This document shows, one piece after another, positions 9,344 to 17,177 of a stretch of DNA of 64,000 bases. The DNA is from Bradyrhizobium sp. 4 (lineage in GTDB: Bacteria; Pseudomonadota; Alphaproteobacteria; Rhizobiales; Xanthobacteraceae), in NCBI RefSeq assembly GCF_023100905.1, contig NZ_CP064686.1:5146001-5210000 (forward strand). The letters are read 5' to 3'. Position 1 is the first letter of the stretch; each line of letters begins with the position of its first letter. A program made the position numbers and the translations under genes. Below the pieces are notes generated by a model. The model did not search any database, was not told the origin of the DNA, and saw nothing but the letters and a program-made list of their open reading frames with translations.

Positions 9344-9475
9344 CTAGAGCCGGTCCGATTTGCACGATTTCGGCGCGTGGAGCCAGTCGTCCCAGATCGG
9401 GCCGCACTTGGTGCACCCGTTCAGCAACAGGCCGAGCCCGGCCAGACAAAACACGAGGACATACCGACGCAACAT
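9344..9475 (-). CDS. 43-residue predicted lipoprotein
   Basis: The product starts MLRRYVLVFCLAGLGLLL and then has NGC-TKC. It has a basic start, one hydrophobic segment and a lipobox-like LLNGC with lipidation Cys21. The mature peptide is only about 23 residues, with two further cysteines (24 and 38) and the patch GPIWDDW. The frame ends with TAG. Small cysteine-containing lipoproteins of this shape are found in rhizobia, but no function is known. The coherent lipobox makes it much more likely to be real than an arbitrary short frame. Confidence 0.55.
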   Translation of the reverse strand: MLRRYVLVFCLAGLGLLLNGCTKCGPIWDDWLHAPKSCKSDRL

Positions 9476-9620
9476 CACCCACCCATACCCACTCCGTGGC
9501 ATCATACCGGGCGAAGTCAGGCATTTTCAAGCCGACGGGACCCGCGGCAGTCCGGGTGACTTTGCCGCGCCGGTCCGCTCGGAATGCCGAACATCCGGCA
9601 ACACGGAGGAAACGACAGCA

Positions 9621-10085
9621 ATGCCATCGCAGCCAGAAGCCGAGTTCGGCATCACTGAAGCCAGACGCATCCTCGGCGAGGTCTTTGCGCCCTGGGTCCA
9701 GGATCTCAACCTGTCGGTCGAGCGCATCGAGCATCTGCCGCCGTCGGACGTGCCGGACTGGCAGCCGGCAGCGCTCCTGCGCATGCCTTTCTCGGAGCGC
9801 CTGTGCCGCAACGGCGGCGTGGTCTGCGGCCAGGCGCTGATGGCACTCGCCGATACCGCCATGGTGATTGCGAACCTCGCCGCCAACCGCGGTTATCGTC
9901 CGATGACGACGGTCGACCAGACCACGCATTTCATGCGCGCAGTCTCCTCGTCGGACGTGCTGGCCGACGCCCGCGTGGTCCGACTCGGGCGCACCATGAG
10001 CTTTGGCCGGGTCACGCTGCTCTCGGCCACCGACAACAAGCCGGTGGCGATGGTGTCGAGCGCGTTCGCGATGCTGCCGGGGTGA
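9621..10085 (+). CDS. PaaI-family hotdog thioesterase
   Basis: The product has 154 residues, the normal size for a single hotdog-fold acyl-CoA thioesterase. The family core is visible: a central helix GGVVCGQALMALADTAMVIANLAA followed by the strand TTVDQTTHFMRAV and the later strand VVRLGRTMSFGRVTLLS. The aspartate in ALADTAM is in the position of the catalytic Asp/Glu on the hotdog helix. The ATG at 9621 follows a GGAGG at 9606-9610. The substrate cannot be told from the sequence. The gene is monocistronic, convergent with the HdeA-like gene. Confidence 0.8.
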   Translation: MPSQPEAEFGITEARRILGEVFAPWVQDLNLSVERIEHLPPSDVPDWQPAALLRMPFSERLCRNGGVVCGQALMALADTAMVIANLAANRGYRPMTTVDQTTHFMRAVSSSDVLADARVVRLGRTMSFGRVTLLSATDNKPVAMVSSAFAMLPG

Positions 10086-10191
10086 GCATCAAAGAAGAAA
10101 GCCGCGTGAGCGCACAGCGCACCGCGGCTCTCGATAGCGTCATGTCGAGGCAGGAAATGCGATCGCGCGTCGCGCCGTCACGCGGGAGAAG

Positions 10192-10485
10192 TCACTTGCC
10201 GAGCACTTCGTCAGCCGCCGTGACGATGCTGACGTTCGGATTCTTTCCGCAATAGCTGCCGAACTGCTTGGCGTTCTCGACGAACACGTCGGTGTCGATG
10301 ATCGCGTTCTCTTCATCTCCCTTGTACCAGCCGTCCATCCAGGTCAGCACCATCTTGATGGTGTCGTCGCCGCTCTCCAGGAACTGTTTGCAGCTCATGG
10401 TCGCGAGATCGAGCTTGGTGGCATGGGCGGGCATGGACGACAGCGAGAGCGCTGCGGCGAACAGAAGCGAAAGCGTGGTCTTCAT
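10192..10485 (-). CDS. HdeA/HdeB-family periplasmic acid-stress chaperone
   Basis: The product has 97 residues with a cleavable signal peptide (MKTTLSLLFAAALSLSSMPAHA). The mature domain has two cysteines, in MSCKQFL and GSYCGKN, which in the HdeA/HdeB fold form the structural disulfide. TIKMVLTWMDGWYKG lies between them. These small periplasmic proteins unfold at low pH and hold other proteins soluble. The start at 10485 is preceded by GGAG; the frame can be read further upstream, but that part lacks coding character. Rhizobial genomes carry several paralogues. Confidence 0.7.
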   Translation of the reverse strand: MKTTLSLLFAAALSLSSMPAHATKLDLATMSCKQFLESGDDTIKMVLTWMDGWYKGDEENAIIDTDVFVENAKQFGSYCGKNPNVSIVTAADEVLGK

Positions 10486-10665
10486 CAATATCTCCATCGG
10501 CGCGTAGCGCCACAAAGAAACGGCTTGGGGGAAAATCCGCGGAGTGACTTCCGCTTCGACGTCGTAAACGAAATCTGAAGCGCTGTGCAAGTAGCGCCAG
10601 TATTGAGTTTAGTTCAACGTAATTTCTATGCACTACTTCACAAATATCATTATGGATTAACGCGG

Positions 10666-10908
10666 ATGATCGAGAAGCGTGCAGCGCAGCGTTACCGTGT
10701 TTTCAAGGGTGGAACGATCACCTTTGAAAATTGCGGCATCACGTGCACGGTGCGAAACATGTCGGCGGACGGCGCCGCAATCGACCTCGATACCCTCGTC
10801 GCAGTGCCGCAATCGTTCACGCTCGCGATCGCGCGCGACAATTTCGTGCGGAAATGCCGCCCCGTCTGGCGCAGCGAGAGGCGCATCGGCCTCGCTTTCG
10901 TACAGTAG
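10666..10908 (+). CDS. Single-domain PilZ protein
   Basis: The product is an 80-residue stand-alone PilZ domain starting MIEKRAAQRYRVFKGG. The RAAQR segment and the later VRNMSADGAAID match the two c-di-GMP-binding signatures of PilZ (RxxxR and D/NxSxxG; here N-x-S-x-x-G). The C-terminal strand GLAFVQ ends the barrel. The first arginine-rich signature is close to, but not exactly, the ideal spacing, so binding of c-di-GMP is likely rather than certain. The gene lies alone and divergent from the HdeA-like gene. Confidence 0.75.
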   Translation: MIEKRAAQRYRVFKGGTITFENCGITCTVRNMSADGAAIDLDTLVAVPQSFTLAIARDNFVRKCRPVWRSERRIGLAFVQ

Positions 10909-11160
10909 TGCATACCGTGTGAATGATCATTCGCATCACATCCACAACACGATGATCATTGCTTGATGCGACGGCGACGGCTCACGCAGATTCACATGGG
11001 TTGCCGGTGTCGCGGGCGAGCACGACGACGAAACCTCGCCTGGCCAGCAGGCTCGCTATGGGCCAGCCGTTTGCCGCCCGATGCTTGGCTGCGGTGACGA
11101 TGCGAGGAGCGTGATGAGAGCGGCCAAATAGCAGGAGCGGGTCGCCAGCGCCCGCCTCAC

Positions 11161-11394
11161 CTATTTCGGCTTCTTGGCAGGTTCAGGCGGACGCGCCCCG
11201 CTCCACGGATCGTACTTCTCCTTGGACTCGGGAATGCGCTCGAGTGCGGCCTTGTAGGCCTTCTCGTCGACCTTGGGCTTGTTGTCCGCCTTCTGGCCGC
11301 CCTCGTTAGGCTGACGCCTGCCGCCGCCCATCTGCGCCTGCGCGGAGGCAACCGCCAGCGCTAGCACCGCGGCCGCTATGACCAAAATCCTCAT
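11161..11394 (-). CDS. Small secreted protein with KAYK...IP-SK...DPW motif (paralogue of 8949-9263)
   Basis: The product has 77 residues, with a signal peptide MRILVIAAAVLALAVASAQAQ. A glycine/arginine-rich spacer is followed by the core VDEKAYKAALERIPESK and YDPWSGAR, then a PP-EPAKKPK tail. It aligns with the secreted protein at 8949-9263 over this core. A GAGGGGG stretch lies about nine bases before the ATG at 11394. The predicted location is periplasm or outside. Its role is unknown; the repeated family in one region suggests a small exported family worth naming. Confidence 0.65.
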   Translation of the reverse strand: MRILVIAAAVLALAVASAQAQMGGGRRQPNEGGQKADNKPKVDEKAYKAALERIPESKEKYDPWSGARPPEPAKKPK

Positions 11395-11576
11395 GGACGC
11401 AATCCCCCTCGTCTGGCGCACAAACTAGCCGGCAATTATGGAATAGCCAATGCTGCGGGCTCCAAGGGCCTGAGGAAATCTTGGCTTCGGGAATACTGGC
11501 TTCAGCAAATCTTGATCGGCCGGGTCTTCGTCGGATCGCATTCGTGCCTATTTTGGCCCGCAGGGGACCTTCACGG

Positions 11577-11981
11577 ATGTTGCGGATCATTATTCATGCC
11601 GCGCTGCTAGCCAGCGCGCTCGCGCTCGGGGCCTGCGGCTTTGCGGACAGCCGCGCACCGGTGCCCGAGTTCATGCGCATGAAGGAGGCCGAGCAGCCTC
11701 CGCCCGAAGCGCCCCCTGACGTCAAACGCGTCGTGCGCGAGCAGATCGAATTCGTCTTCCTCAGCACGTCCTATCCGCGTGAGGTGCATGTCGCCACGCC
11801 TCATCGTGAGGTGCGGGGACCGGGCTGGACAGCTTGCGTCCGCGCCCAGCTCACCTCGGCGACCGGCTCGCCGCTCGGCCCACAGACCTACATCGTGACC
11901 ATATCGGGCGGAAAGGTAATCGATCGCCGCCGCGCCGAAGCGGACGACATCTGCGGATCGGAAAGCTACGAACCGATCTAG
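11577..11981 (+). CDS. Predicted lipoprotein
   Basis: The product has 134 residues. The N-terminus MLRIIIHAALLASALALGAC has a classic lipobox (LGAC, lipidation Cys20), so it should be anchored to a membrane facing the periplasm. The mature domain begins with a proline-rich linker (EQPPPEAPPDVKR) and then a compact segment with PGWTACVRAQL and TYIVTISGGKVIDRRRAEADDIC, where two cysteines may pair. The frame is open upstream to 11481, but the lipoprotein signal fixes the start at 11577. No known domain family was recognised. Confidence 0.65.
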   Translation: MLRIIIHAALLASALALGACGFADSRAPVPEFMRMKEAEQPPPEAPPDVKRVVREQIEFVFLSTSYPREVHVATPHREVRGPGWTACVRAQLTSATGSPLGPQTYIVTISGGKVIDRRRAEADDICGSESYEPI

Positions 11982-12090
11982 GAACAAATCACGCCGACAA
12001 GCGATCCGGTTCCGGGAAAAACCTGCAGTTCTGCCGGAACGATCGCCGCCTCCCCTTCTTGTTACCGCCGAGGGCAGTTTCGAGGAGGAC

Positions 12091-12420
12091 ATGATGAGGA
12101 CATTCACGATTGCATTGCTGGCTGGCGTCGGAGCCTTGGCAGCGGTGAGCGGCGCGAAGGCCGCCGACATCTACACGACCAGCGAATACACCAGCCCCGA
12201 TCTCGTCCAGGAAGTGCGGCTGGTCTGCGACGATTCCGGCAATTGCTATCGCACCCGCGGCGGCTCGCGCGTGATTGTGCGCGACTCCTACGCGACCATG
12301 CCGCGCGACCGTTACTACGAGCGCCGCACCTATCGTGACTGGGACGATGGTCCGCGCGGCGGCGTCGGCATCCGCGCGCCCGGCGTCAGTGTTGGCGTCG
12401 GTGTCGGCGATCGCTGGTAG
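12091..12420 (+). CDS. Secreted hypothetical protein, Gly/Arg/Tyr-rich
   Basis: The product has 109 residues with a signal peptide (MMRTFTIALLAGVGALAAVSGAKA). The mature part has two close cysteines (VCDDSGNCYRTRGGSR), an arginine/tyrosine-rich stretch (DRYYERRTYRDW) and a low-complexity glycine/valine C-terminus (GVSVGVGVGDRW). GAGGAGG stands just before the ATG at 12091. It resembles other small exported proteins of Bradyrhizobium with GVGVG tails; their function is unknown. A hairpin follows at 12440-12471. Confidence 0.65.
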   Translation: MMRTFTIALLAGVGALAAVSGAKAADIYTTSEYTSPDLVQEVRLVCDDSGNCYRTRGGSRVIVRDSYATMPRDRYYERRTYRDWDDGPRGGVGIRAPGVSVGVGVGDRW

Positions 12421-12439
12421 TCGATGAAGCCATGACAGG

Positions 12440-12471
12440 CAGGACCGGACGAGACAACTCGCCCGGTCCTG
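12440..12471. terminator. Bidirectional hairpin between convergent genes
   Basis: A 9-bp perfect stem CAGGACCGG/CCGGTCCTG with a 14-base loop lies between the stops at 12420 (plus) and 12478 (minus). It lacks a T-run on either side, so it is a likely but not textbook terminator. Confidence 0.5.
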
Positions 12472-12477
12472 TCCATG

Positions 12478-12945
12478 TCAGGTTTCGAGCGGATCTGCCG
12501 GCGTGACGACACGCGTTGCCGACGGAAGCTGCGCGATGAAGCGGGCGAGCACCATGCCAGCACACATCGCGGCGACGAAGATGAATGCGGACGCCGAGCC
12601 AAATCCGAGCGCGGTCAACGCCGGGCCTGGACAAAAGCCTACAAGGCCCCAGCCGATACCGAAGATGGCGGGACCGGCGATAATTCTCGGATCGATATCT
12701 TTTCGCGTTGGGACATGGAAGCGATCGGCGAAGACAGGCCGCGCCAGTTTCAAGACGCGACTGAAGCCGATGAAGGTCACCGCGACCGCGCCGGCCATCA
12801 CGAAAGCGAGGCTTGCATCCCACGTTCCCGCCGGGATGCCGCCAACGTCCAGGAAATTCAGGACCTTCGCCGGGTTCGACATACCTGAGACGATGAGGCC
12901 AAGGCCAAAGACCACACCGATTCCGAATTGAATGAGGATTGTCAT
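12478..12945 (-). CDS. YeeE/YedE-type sulfur transporter subunit (DUF6691-like)
   Basis: The product has 155 residues with about four membrane helices, starting MTILIQFGIGVVFGLGLIVSGMSNPAKVLNFLDVGG. The motif IVSGMSNPAKVLNFLD and the later GWGLVGFCPGPALTALG are signatures of the second half of YeeE/YedE transporters, here encoded as a separate protein. It lies 5 bases after the partner gene at 12951-13379, so both are one operon and probably make a two-subunit channel for a reduced sulfur compound. Cys in GFCPGP is the expected pore residue. The substrate is inferred from the family only. Confidence 0.78.
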   Translation of the reverse strand: MTILIQFGIGVVFGLGLIVSGMSNPAKVLNFLDVGGIPAGTWDASLAFVMAGAVAVTFIGFSRVLKLARPVFADRFHVPTRKDIDPRIIAGPAIFGIGWGLVGFCPGPALTALGFGSASAFIFVAAMCAGMVLARFIAQLPSATRVVTPADPLET

Positions 12946-12950
12946 CGCGG

Positions 12951-13379
12951 TCAGGTCCAGTGCCGCATCACGAAGACGGTCGCCATGCCGGCCGCCATGA
13001 AGGTCATGGTCGCGACCAGCGATCGCACCGACAACCGCGACAAGCCACAGACGCCGTGGCCGGAGGTGCAACCGCTACCCCACACCGCGCCAAAACCGGT
13101 GAGCAGTCCCGCGACAATCAGAAGCGGCGTTCCGGCGGCGATCGTTTGCGCCGGCAGGCTTCCGGTGACAAGGCGCACCAGGACGGGCGCGATGACGAGG
13201 CCCGCGACGAAGGCGAGCCGGCCGGCGAATTGCCGACCCTCGTAAGGCGGAAACAGCCGCGCCGCGATTCCGCTGACTCCCGCGATTCGCCCCGTCGTCC
13301 ACATCAGCAGCACGGCGGACAGGCCGATCAACGCGCCGCCAAAGAGCGACGCAATCGGCGTAAAAGGTGTGACGACCAT
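12951..13379 (-). CDS. YeeE/YedE-type sulfur transporter subunit
   Basis: The product has 142 residues and four hydrophobic helices. The motif GSGCTSGHGVCGLSRLSVRS is the hallmark of the first half of YeeE/YedE family transporters; its cysteines are thought to relay thiosulfate or another reduced sulfur species. The start at 13379 (MVVTPFTPIASLFGG) has GGAGG seven bases upstream; an ATG at 13418 in the same frame is possible but has no better site. It is the first gene of the pair with 12478-12945. A sulfur-responsive ArsR regulator often accompanies such pairs, but none is adjacent here. Confidence 0.8.
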   Translation of the reverse strand: MVVTPFTPIASLFGGALIGLSAVLLMWTTGRIAGVSGIAARLFPPYEGRQFAGRLAFVAGLVIAPVLVRLVTGSLPAQTIAAGTPLLIVAGLLTGFGAVWGSGCTSGHGVCGLSRLSVRSLVATMTFMAAGMATVFVMRHWT

Positions 13380-13538
13380 GATGATCCTCCGGGTCGAGAG
13401 CAATTCTGTCGTATCCATCGGAACATCCGGCGGATGCTCAACGAGACGTTAATATTACCACTCGAATTGAAGCGGCGTCCCAACGGTATTTTCCAATCTT
13501 TGCGCTAAGCATGGCCTCCTGAACGGGGACGACGGGAC

Positions 13539-14702
13539 GTGGTCGACATCGCGCACCAGGCTGCGATCAATCCGGCATCGGCAAAGCCTGCCGCGACGGC
13601 GCGCGCGCGCGTCCCGCTTACGGCGATCGAAGCCGGCCAATGGCGCGCACTCGCGCAGCGCGCGATCGAGCCGAACGGATATTACCTGCCGGGCTGGGAG
13701 CTCGCTGTCAGTGCAACCGCGCGCGGCCGCACCGATGCCTCGGCGCTTCCCGCATACGATGGATCGCGGCTGATCGGGCTTATGCCGGTGATCTCGCTCT
13801 GGCGGGCATGGAAGATCCCCCTGCCCGCGCTGGTGAGCGCCCATCCCTACGGCACGCTGTGCAGCCCGCTGATCGACCGCGATGCCCCGACCGAGGCAGC
13901 GACGCGCCTGTTGCAGCAGGCCCGCGCGACAGGAGCGCATGCGCTCGTGCTGAACGATGTCGCGCTCGATGGGGCCGCAATGACCGCCCTCAACCAGGTT
14001 CTGAATCGCGACGGCCTGAAGCCGCGCCTCCTGAGCTCCTACATCCGCGCCAGCCTGGACGCGACGGTGGATGGTGAGACGCTGCTACGCAACGCGCTCG
14101 GTACCAAAAAGCTCAAGGAGCTGCGCCGCCAACGGCATCGTCTCGAAGACCACGGCACCGTCGTGTTCGAGGTCGCGCACAGCCCCGACGAGATCGGACC
14201 GGCGCTCGAAACATTCCTGCAGCTCGAAGCCAGTGGCTGGAAGGGCAAGCGCGGAACCGCGCTGGTCCAGCATGCCGGCGATGCAACCTTCATCCGCCGC
14301 GCCGTTCCCGCGCTGGCAGAAACCGCGCAATGCGAGATCATCACCCTTCGCGCCGGCGCCACGCCGGTGGCCGCCGGCATCGTGCTGCGCCATCAGGATC
14401 GCGCTTTCTTCTTCAAGCTCGGTATCGACGAGCGCTTTGCCAGATATTCGCCGGGCGTGCAGCTCACGCTCGAGCTCACCCGCCGCCTTTGCGCCGATCC
14501 GGCCATCGCCAGCGCGGATTCCACGGCGAGCGCCGATCACCCCATGATCAACCCGATCTGGCGCGGGCGCTTCGCCGTCGGCGACGTGCTCATACCGTTG
14601 CGGCGGAACGACCCCATCGTGGCGCTCGTTCACGGAGCGCTCGCGGCGCACGGCATCGCCTACGCGGCGGCGCGCCGCGCAGTTCGCCTGCTTCGTAAAT
14701 AG
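13539..14702 (+). CDS. CelD/BcsL-family GNAT acetyltransferase
   Basis: The product has 387 residues and starts with GTG (VDIAHQAAINPAS). The C-terminal half holds the Acetyltransf_6 (BioF2-like) domain: KKLKELRRQRHRLEDHG, then FLQLEASGWKGKRGTA, and GIVLRHQDRAFFFKLGIDERFARYSPG, the acetyl-CoA-binding region. The N-terminal half is a degenerate GNAT fold, usual for this FemAB-like architecture. Relatives take part in polysaccharide or cell-envelope modification, but no such genes lie next to it, so the acceptor is unknown. It is tail-to-tail with the FrnE-like gene, 8 bases apart. Confidence 0.75.
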   Translation: MVDIAHQAAINPASAKPAATARARVPLTAIEAGQWRALAQRAIEPNGYYLPGWELAVSATARGRTDASALPAYDGSRLIGLMPVISLWRAWKIPLPALVSAHPYGTLCSPLIDRDAPTEAATRLLQQARATGAHALVLNDVALDGAAMTALNQVLNRDGLKPRLLSSYIRASLDATVDGETLLRNALGTKKLKELRRQRHRLEDHGTVVFEVAHSPDEIGPALETFLQLEASGWKGKRGTALVQHAGDATFIRRAVPALAETAQCEIITLRAGATPVAAGIVLRHQDRAFFFKLGIDERFARYSPGVQLTLELTRRLCADPAIASADSTASADHPMINPIWRGRFAVGDVLIPLRRNDPIVALVHGALAAHGIAYAAARRAVRLLRK

Positions 14703-14710
14703 GATAGCTC

Positions 14711-15376
14711 CTACTCCGCCGCCTGCGCGTTGATCTCCGCCGAGACCTCGCGGATGGCGCGCGCGAGCATGTTGGGATCCTGCGCGCCGGAGACGGCGTA
14801 TTTTTGCGCAAACACGTAGGTCGGCACGCCGGAGATGCCCTTCTCGGCGGCTTCCTGCGCGTCCGCCGATACGCGGGCGACGTCCTCGTCGGTGGCGAGG
14901 CGCTTGCGCACGTCGTCGGCATCGAGGCCGACATCGGCAGCCGCCTTTACAAGCACGTTCAAATCGGTGAGGTCGCCGCCGTCGCGGAAATACAGCTCCA
15001 TCAGGCGCTGCTTCATCTCGGGCGCCTTGCCGATCGCCTCGGCCCAGAGGATCAGGCGGTGGCAGTCGGTGGTGTTGGGCTGACGCGCGACAAGCTCCGG
15101 CCGGTAGACGAGCCCCTCTTCGCCCGCGGCCGCAACGACGCGTCCCGCAATGCCCTTATAGGCCTCGACCGAGCCGAACTTCTTGGTGAGATACTCCTCC
15201 CGGCTGATGCCCTCGGACGGCACCCAGGGATTGAGGAAGAAGGGACGGAAATTGAGCTTGACCGGAACGTCGGGCACCAGCGCCAGCGCACTCTCGATCC
15301 GGTGCTTGCCGATATAGCACCAGGGGCACACCACGTCGGAAACGACGTCGATCTGGAGCGGCTTTAGGGTGCTCAT
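14711..15376 (-). CDS. FrnE-type DsbA-family oxidoreductase
   Basis: The product has 221 residues with no signal peptide, so it is cytosolic. The active site CPWC is at residues 17-20 in the thioredoxin strand-helix VVSDVVCPWCYIGKHRIESAL. An inserted helical domain and the cis-Pro region GVPTYVFAQKYAVSGAQ follow. This is the 2-hydroxychromene-2-carboxylate isomerase/DsbA superfamily, and the FrnE branch has this length and CPWC. Such enzymes handle thiols or polyketide-like substrates; the exact substrate is not evident. The start MSTLKPLQID has GGAGG just upstream. Confidence 0.85.
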   Translation of the reverse strand: MSTLKPLQIDVVSDVVCPWCYIGKHRIESALALVPDVPVKLNFRPFFLNPWVPSEGISREEYLTKKFGSVEAYKGIAGRVVAAAGEEGLVYRPELVARQPNTTDCHRLILWAEAIGKAPEMKQRLMELYFRDGGDLTDLNVLVKAAADVGLDADDVRKRLATDEDVARVSADAQEAAEKGISGVPTYVFAQKYAVSGAQDPNMLARAIREVSAEINAQAAE

Positions 15377-15443
15377 GAGCGCCTCCTTCGGGCGTTGCGG
15401 GTTGCGCCCAAAGATAAGCCGAACCCGTTCCGAGGCAAGGCCG

Positions 15444-16265
15444 CTAGCTCATGGCTGCTGCCATTTGTCGGAGCCGCTCGGCAGTGCGCTCGTCGGCCGG
15501 GAAGAAGGTTTCCAGAGCCAGCTCCGACAGCGTGATGTCGACGGGCGTACCGAACACCATGGTGGTGGAGAAGAAACTGAGTATCTCCCCGTCGTGGCGC
15601 AGCTTGAAGGGGATCGCGACATTGTCGCTCGACAGCGGCGCCGCGCGCGCCGGGATCCGATAACTCTTCAGGTCGTTGTACAGCTTGATCAGCTCGGGAT
15701 CGGCCGTCGCCTCGCATTGCCGGTGCAACCGCTCCAGGAGATGCCCGCACCATTCCGCGAGATTGACCGTGCGCGGCGCCAGCGCCTCGGGATGGAAGGC
15801 GAGCCGCAGCACGTTCAAGGGCTGGCCGAGCAGTCGCTGCGGAATGCCGGCGAGCAGCGGCGCCAGCATGCGGTTGGCGGAGACCAGATTCCAGTGCCGG
15901 TCATAAGCCAGCGCCGGATTCGGCTCGTGCGCCCTGAGGACGAGGTCGATCGCCTGGCGGGCTGATTTCAAGGCGGGATCCTCCAGCGGGCGCTGCGGAA
16001 AGGCCGGGGCATAGCCGGCGGCGACCAGCAGCACGTTGCGTTCGCGCAAGGGCACGTCGAGACGTTCGGCGAGTCTGAGCACCATGTCGCGCGAGGGTGC
16101 GGCGCGGCCGGTCTCGACGAAGCTCAAATGCCGCGCCGAGATTTCGGCCTCGCCGGCGAGATCGAGCTGGCTCATGCGGCGGCGCTGCCGCCATTCGCGC
16201 AAATGGTCGCCGATATGGATTGGCTGGCTGCGTTCGGCCTGTGCCGTGGATGCATGTGCGTTCAT
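15444..16265 (-). CDS. XRE-family regulator with MmyB-like ligand domain
   Basis: The product has 273 residues. A helix-turn-helix of the XRE/Cro type occupies about 18-72 (LREWRQRRRMSQLDLAGEAEISARHLSFVETGRAAPSRDMV). The rest (from about 100) is an MmyB-like PAS-related ligand domain with YDRHWNLVSANRMLAPLLAG and VNLAEWCGHLLERLHRQ. Relatives act as repressors or activators responding to fatty acids or other small ligands. It is divergent from the small gene at 16367-16597, which may be its target. Part of the intergenic region is palindromic near 16325-16340 (GGCCCGCGGGCC). Confidence 0.8.
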   Translation of the reverse strand: MNAHASTAQAERSQPIHIGDHLREWRQRRRMSQLDLAGEAEISARHLSFVETGRAAPSRDMVLRLAERLDVPLRERNVLLVAAGYAPAFPQRPLEDPALKSARQAIDLVLRAHEPNPALAYDRHWNLVSANRMLAPLLAGIPQRLLGQPLNVLRLAFHPEALAPRTVNLAEWCGHLLERLHRQCEATADPELIKLYNDLKSYRIPARAAPLSSDNVAIPFKLRHDGEILSFFSTTMVFGTPVDITLSELALETFFPADERTAERLRQMAAAMS

Positions 16266-16366
16266 GGTCGAAAACCTAGCACGCAGATTTCGGCCCTTCC
16301 ATTACGTCGGAGGTAATCGAATTGGCCCGCGGGCCGGCGCATCTTGGGTCGCAACAGGAGACGACC

Positions 16367-16597
16367 ATGATCGCACTGCTGCTCTACCGGACCGTCACAG
16401 ACCAGCTAGTTCCCTGGGCCATGGCGCTCGCAACCCGGATGCTGGCGCGCAGCCTCAACATGCCCGAGCCGCTGGTGCATTCGACTGGCGACTACGTCGT
16501 CGCGCAGGTCACGGCCTTCGAGCACAGTGTCGGCGGGAGCCTCTGCCCGTTCCGCCTCGCCCGCCTGCTTCGGGCCTGGTGGCGCGGATTGCACTGA
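16367..16597 (+). CDS. Hypothetical protein next to the XRE regulator
   Basis: The product has 76 residues starting MIALLLYRTVTDQLVPWAMALATRMLARSLNMPEP. CAGGAG lies ten bases before the ATG; the frame also opens at a TTG at 16322, which is less likely. The sequence is amphipathic rather than clearly membrane-spanning, with a basic end LARLLRAWWRGLH. It is divergent from, and may be controlled by, the XRE regulator. No family was recognised. Confidence 0.45.
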   Translation: MIALLLYRTVTDQLVPWAMALATRMLARSLNMPEPLVHSTGDYVVAQVTAFEHSVGGSLCPFRLARLLRAWWRGLH

Positions 16598-16635
16598 GTT
16601 TCACCTCGAGCCCACCCCAACCATGGAGACCCACG

Positions 16636-17034
16636 ATGATCGACGCATCCACCTTCCTTCGCCGCGCGCTCCTTGCCGACGCGATCTTCAGCGGCGTCGC
16701 CGCTCTCGGCTTCAGGTTCGGCGCCAGCGCGTTCGCGTCGCTGTTCAACCTGCCTGAAGCGCTGCTGCGCGAGACCGGCCTGTTCCTGATCGCCTACACG
16801 GCACTCGTCGGCTGGCTCGCCTCACGTGCCTCCGTGGCAAAGCCGCTCGTGCTGCTGGTCGTCGTCGGCAACGCGGCCTGGACGGTCGGCAGCATTGCGC
16901 TGCTGCTCTCGGGCGCGGTGTCGCCGAACCTTGCCGGCGAGCTCATGGTCGTGGCACAGGCGATCGCGACCGGCGTGTTTGCCGAACTGCAATATGTGGG
17001 ATTGCGCAGGAGCGGGAGTGTGCTGGCTGCCTGA
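16636..17034 (+). CDS. Four-helix integral membrane protein of unknown function
   Basis: The product has 132 residues from MIDASTFLRRALLADAIFSG. Four hydrophobic segments are visible (about 12-30, 45-62, 70-92 and 98-118). FRFGASAFASLFNLPEALLRETG lies between the first and second, a pattern seen in small rhizobial membrane proteins annotated only as conserved. The short distance (38 bases) after the gene at 16597 suggests one transcript. No active-site residues are apparent. Confidence 0.6.
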   Translation: MIDASTFLRRALLADAIFSGVAALGFRFGASAFASLFNLPEALLRETGLFLIAYTALVGWLASRASVAKPLVLLVVVGNAAWTVGSIALLLSGAVSPNLAGELMVVAQAIATGVFAELQYVGLRRSGSVLAA

Positions 17035-17048
17035 GGCCACATCACTCG

Positions 17049-17153
17049 CTGTCGTCGCCCGGCTTGATCGGGCGACCCAGTATTCCAGAGGCAGTCGTCG
17101 CATACGGAAAGGCCGCGGCGTACTGGATGCCTCGCTTTCGCGGGGCAGGACAG
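17049..17153. repeat. Extragenic palindromic repeat (GTCGCCCGG...CTGGAT family)
   Basis: CTGTCGTCGCCCGGCTTGAT and GGGCGACCCAGTA at the left end match inversely the right-hand TACTGGATGCCTCGCTTTCGCGGGGCAGGACAG region. The layout, two short hairpins flanking CCAGTA/TACTGG, is a widely dispersed intergenic element of Bradyrhizobium and Rhodopseudomonas. It lies between convergent genes. Confidence 0.65.
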
Positions 17154-17177
17154 TTGTGCGAGAAGCTCGAACTCAGG

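Noticed and set aside
8949..9929. A 326-residue protein ending with the small secreted protein
   Set aside because: The upstream two thirds are antisense to the thioesterase and to the lipoprotein region; the signal peptide and AAGGAG fix the start at 9263.
10909..11160. Possible operator (two AATGATCAT copies at about 10920-10960)
   Set aside because: The repeats are short and lie after both flanking genes' ends (no start codon follows), so a regulatory role is not supported.
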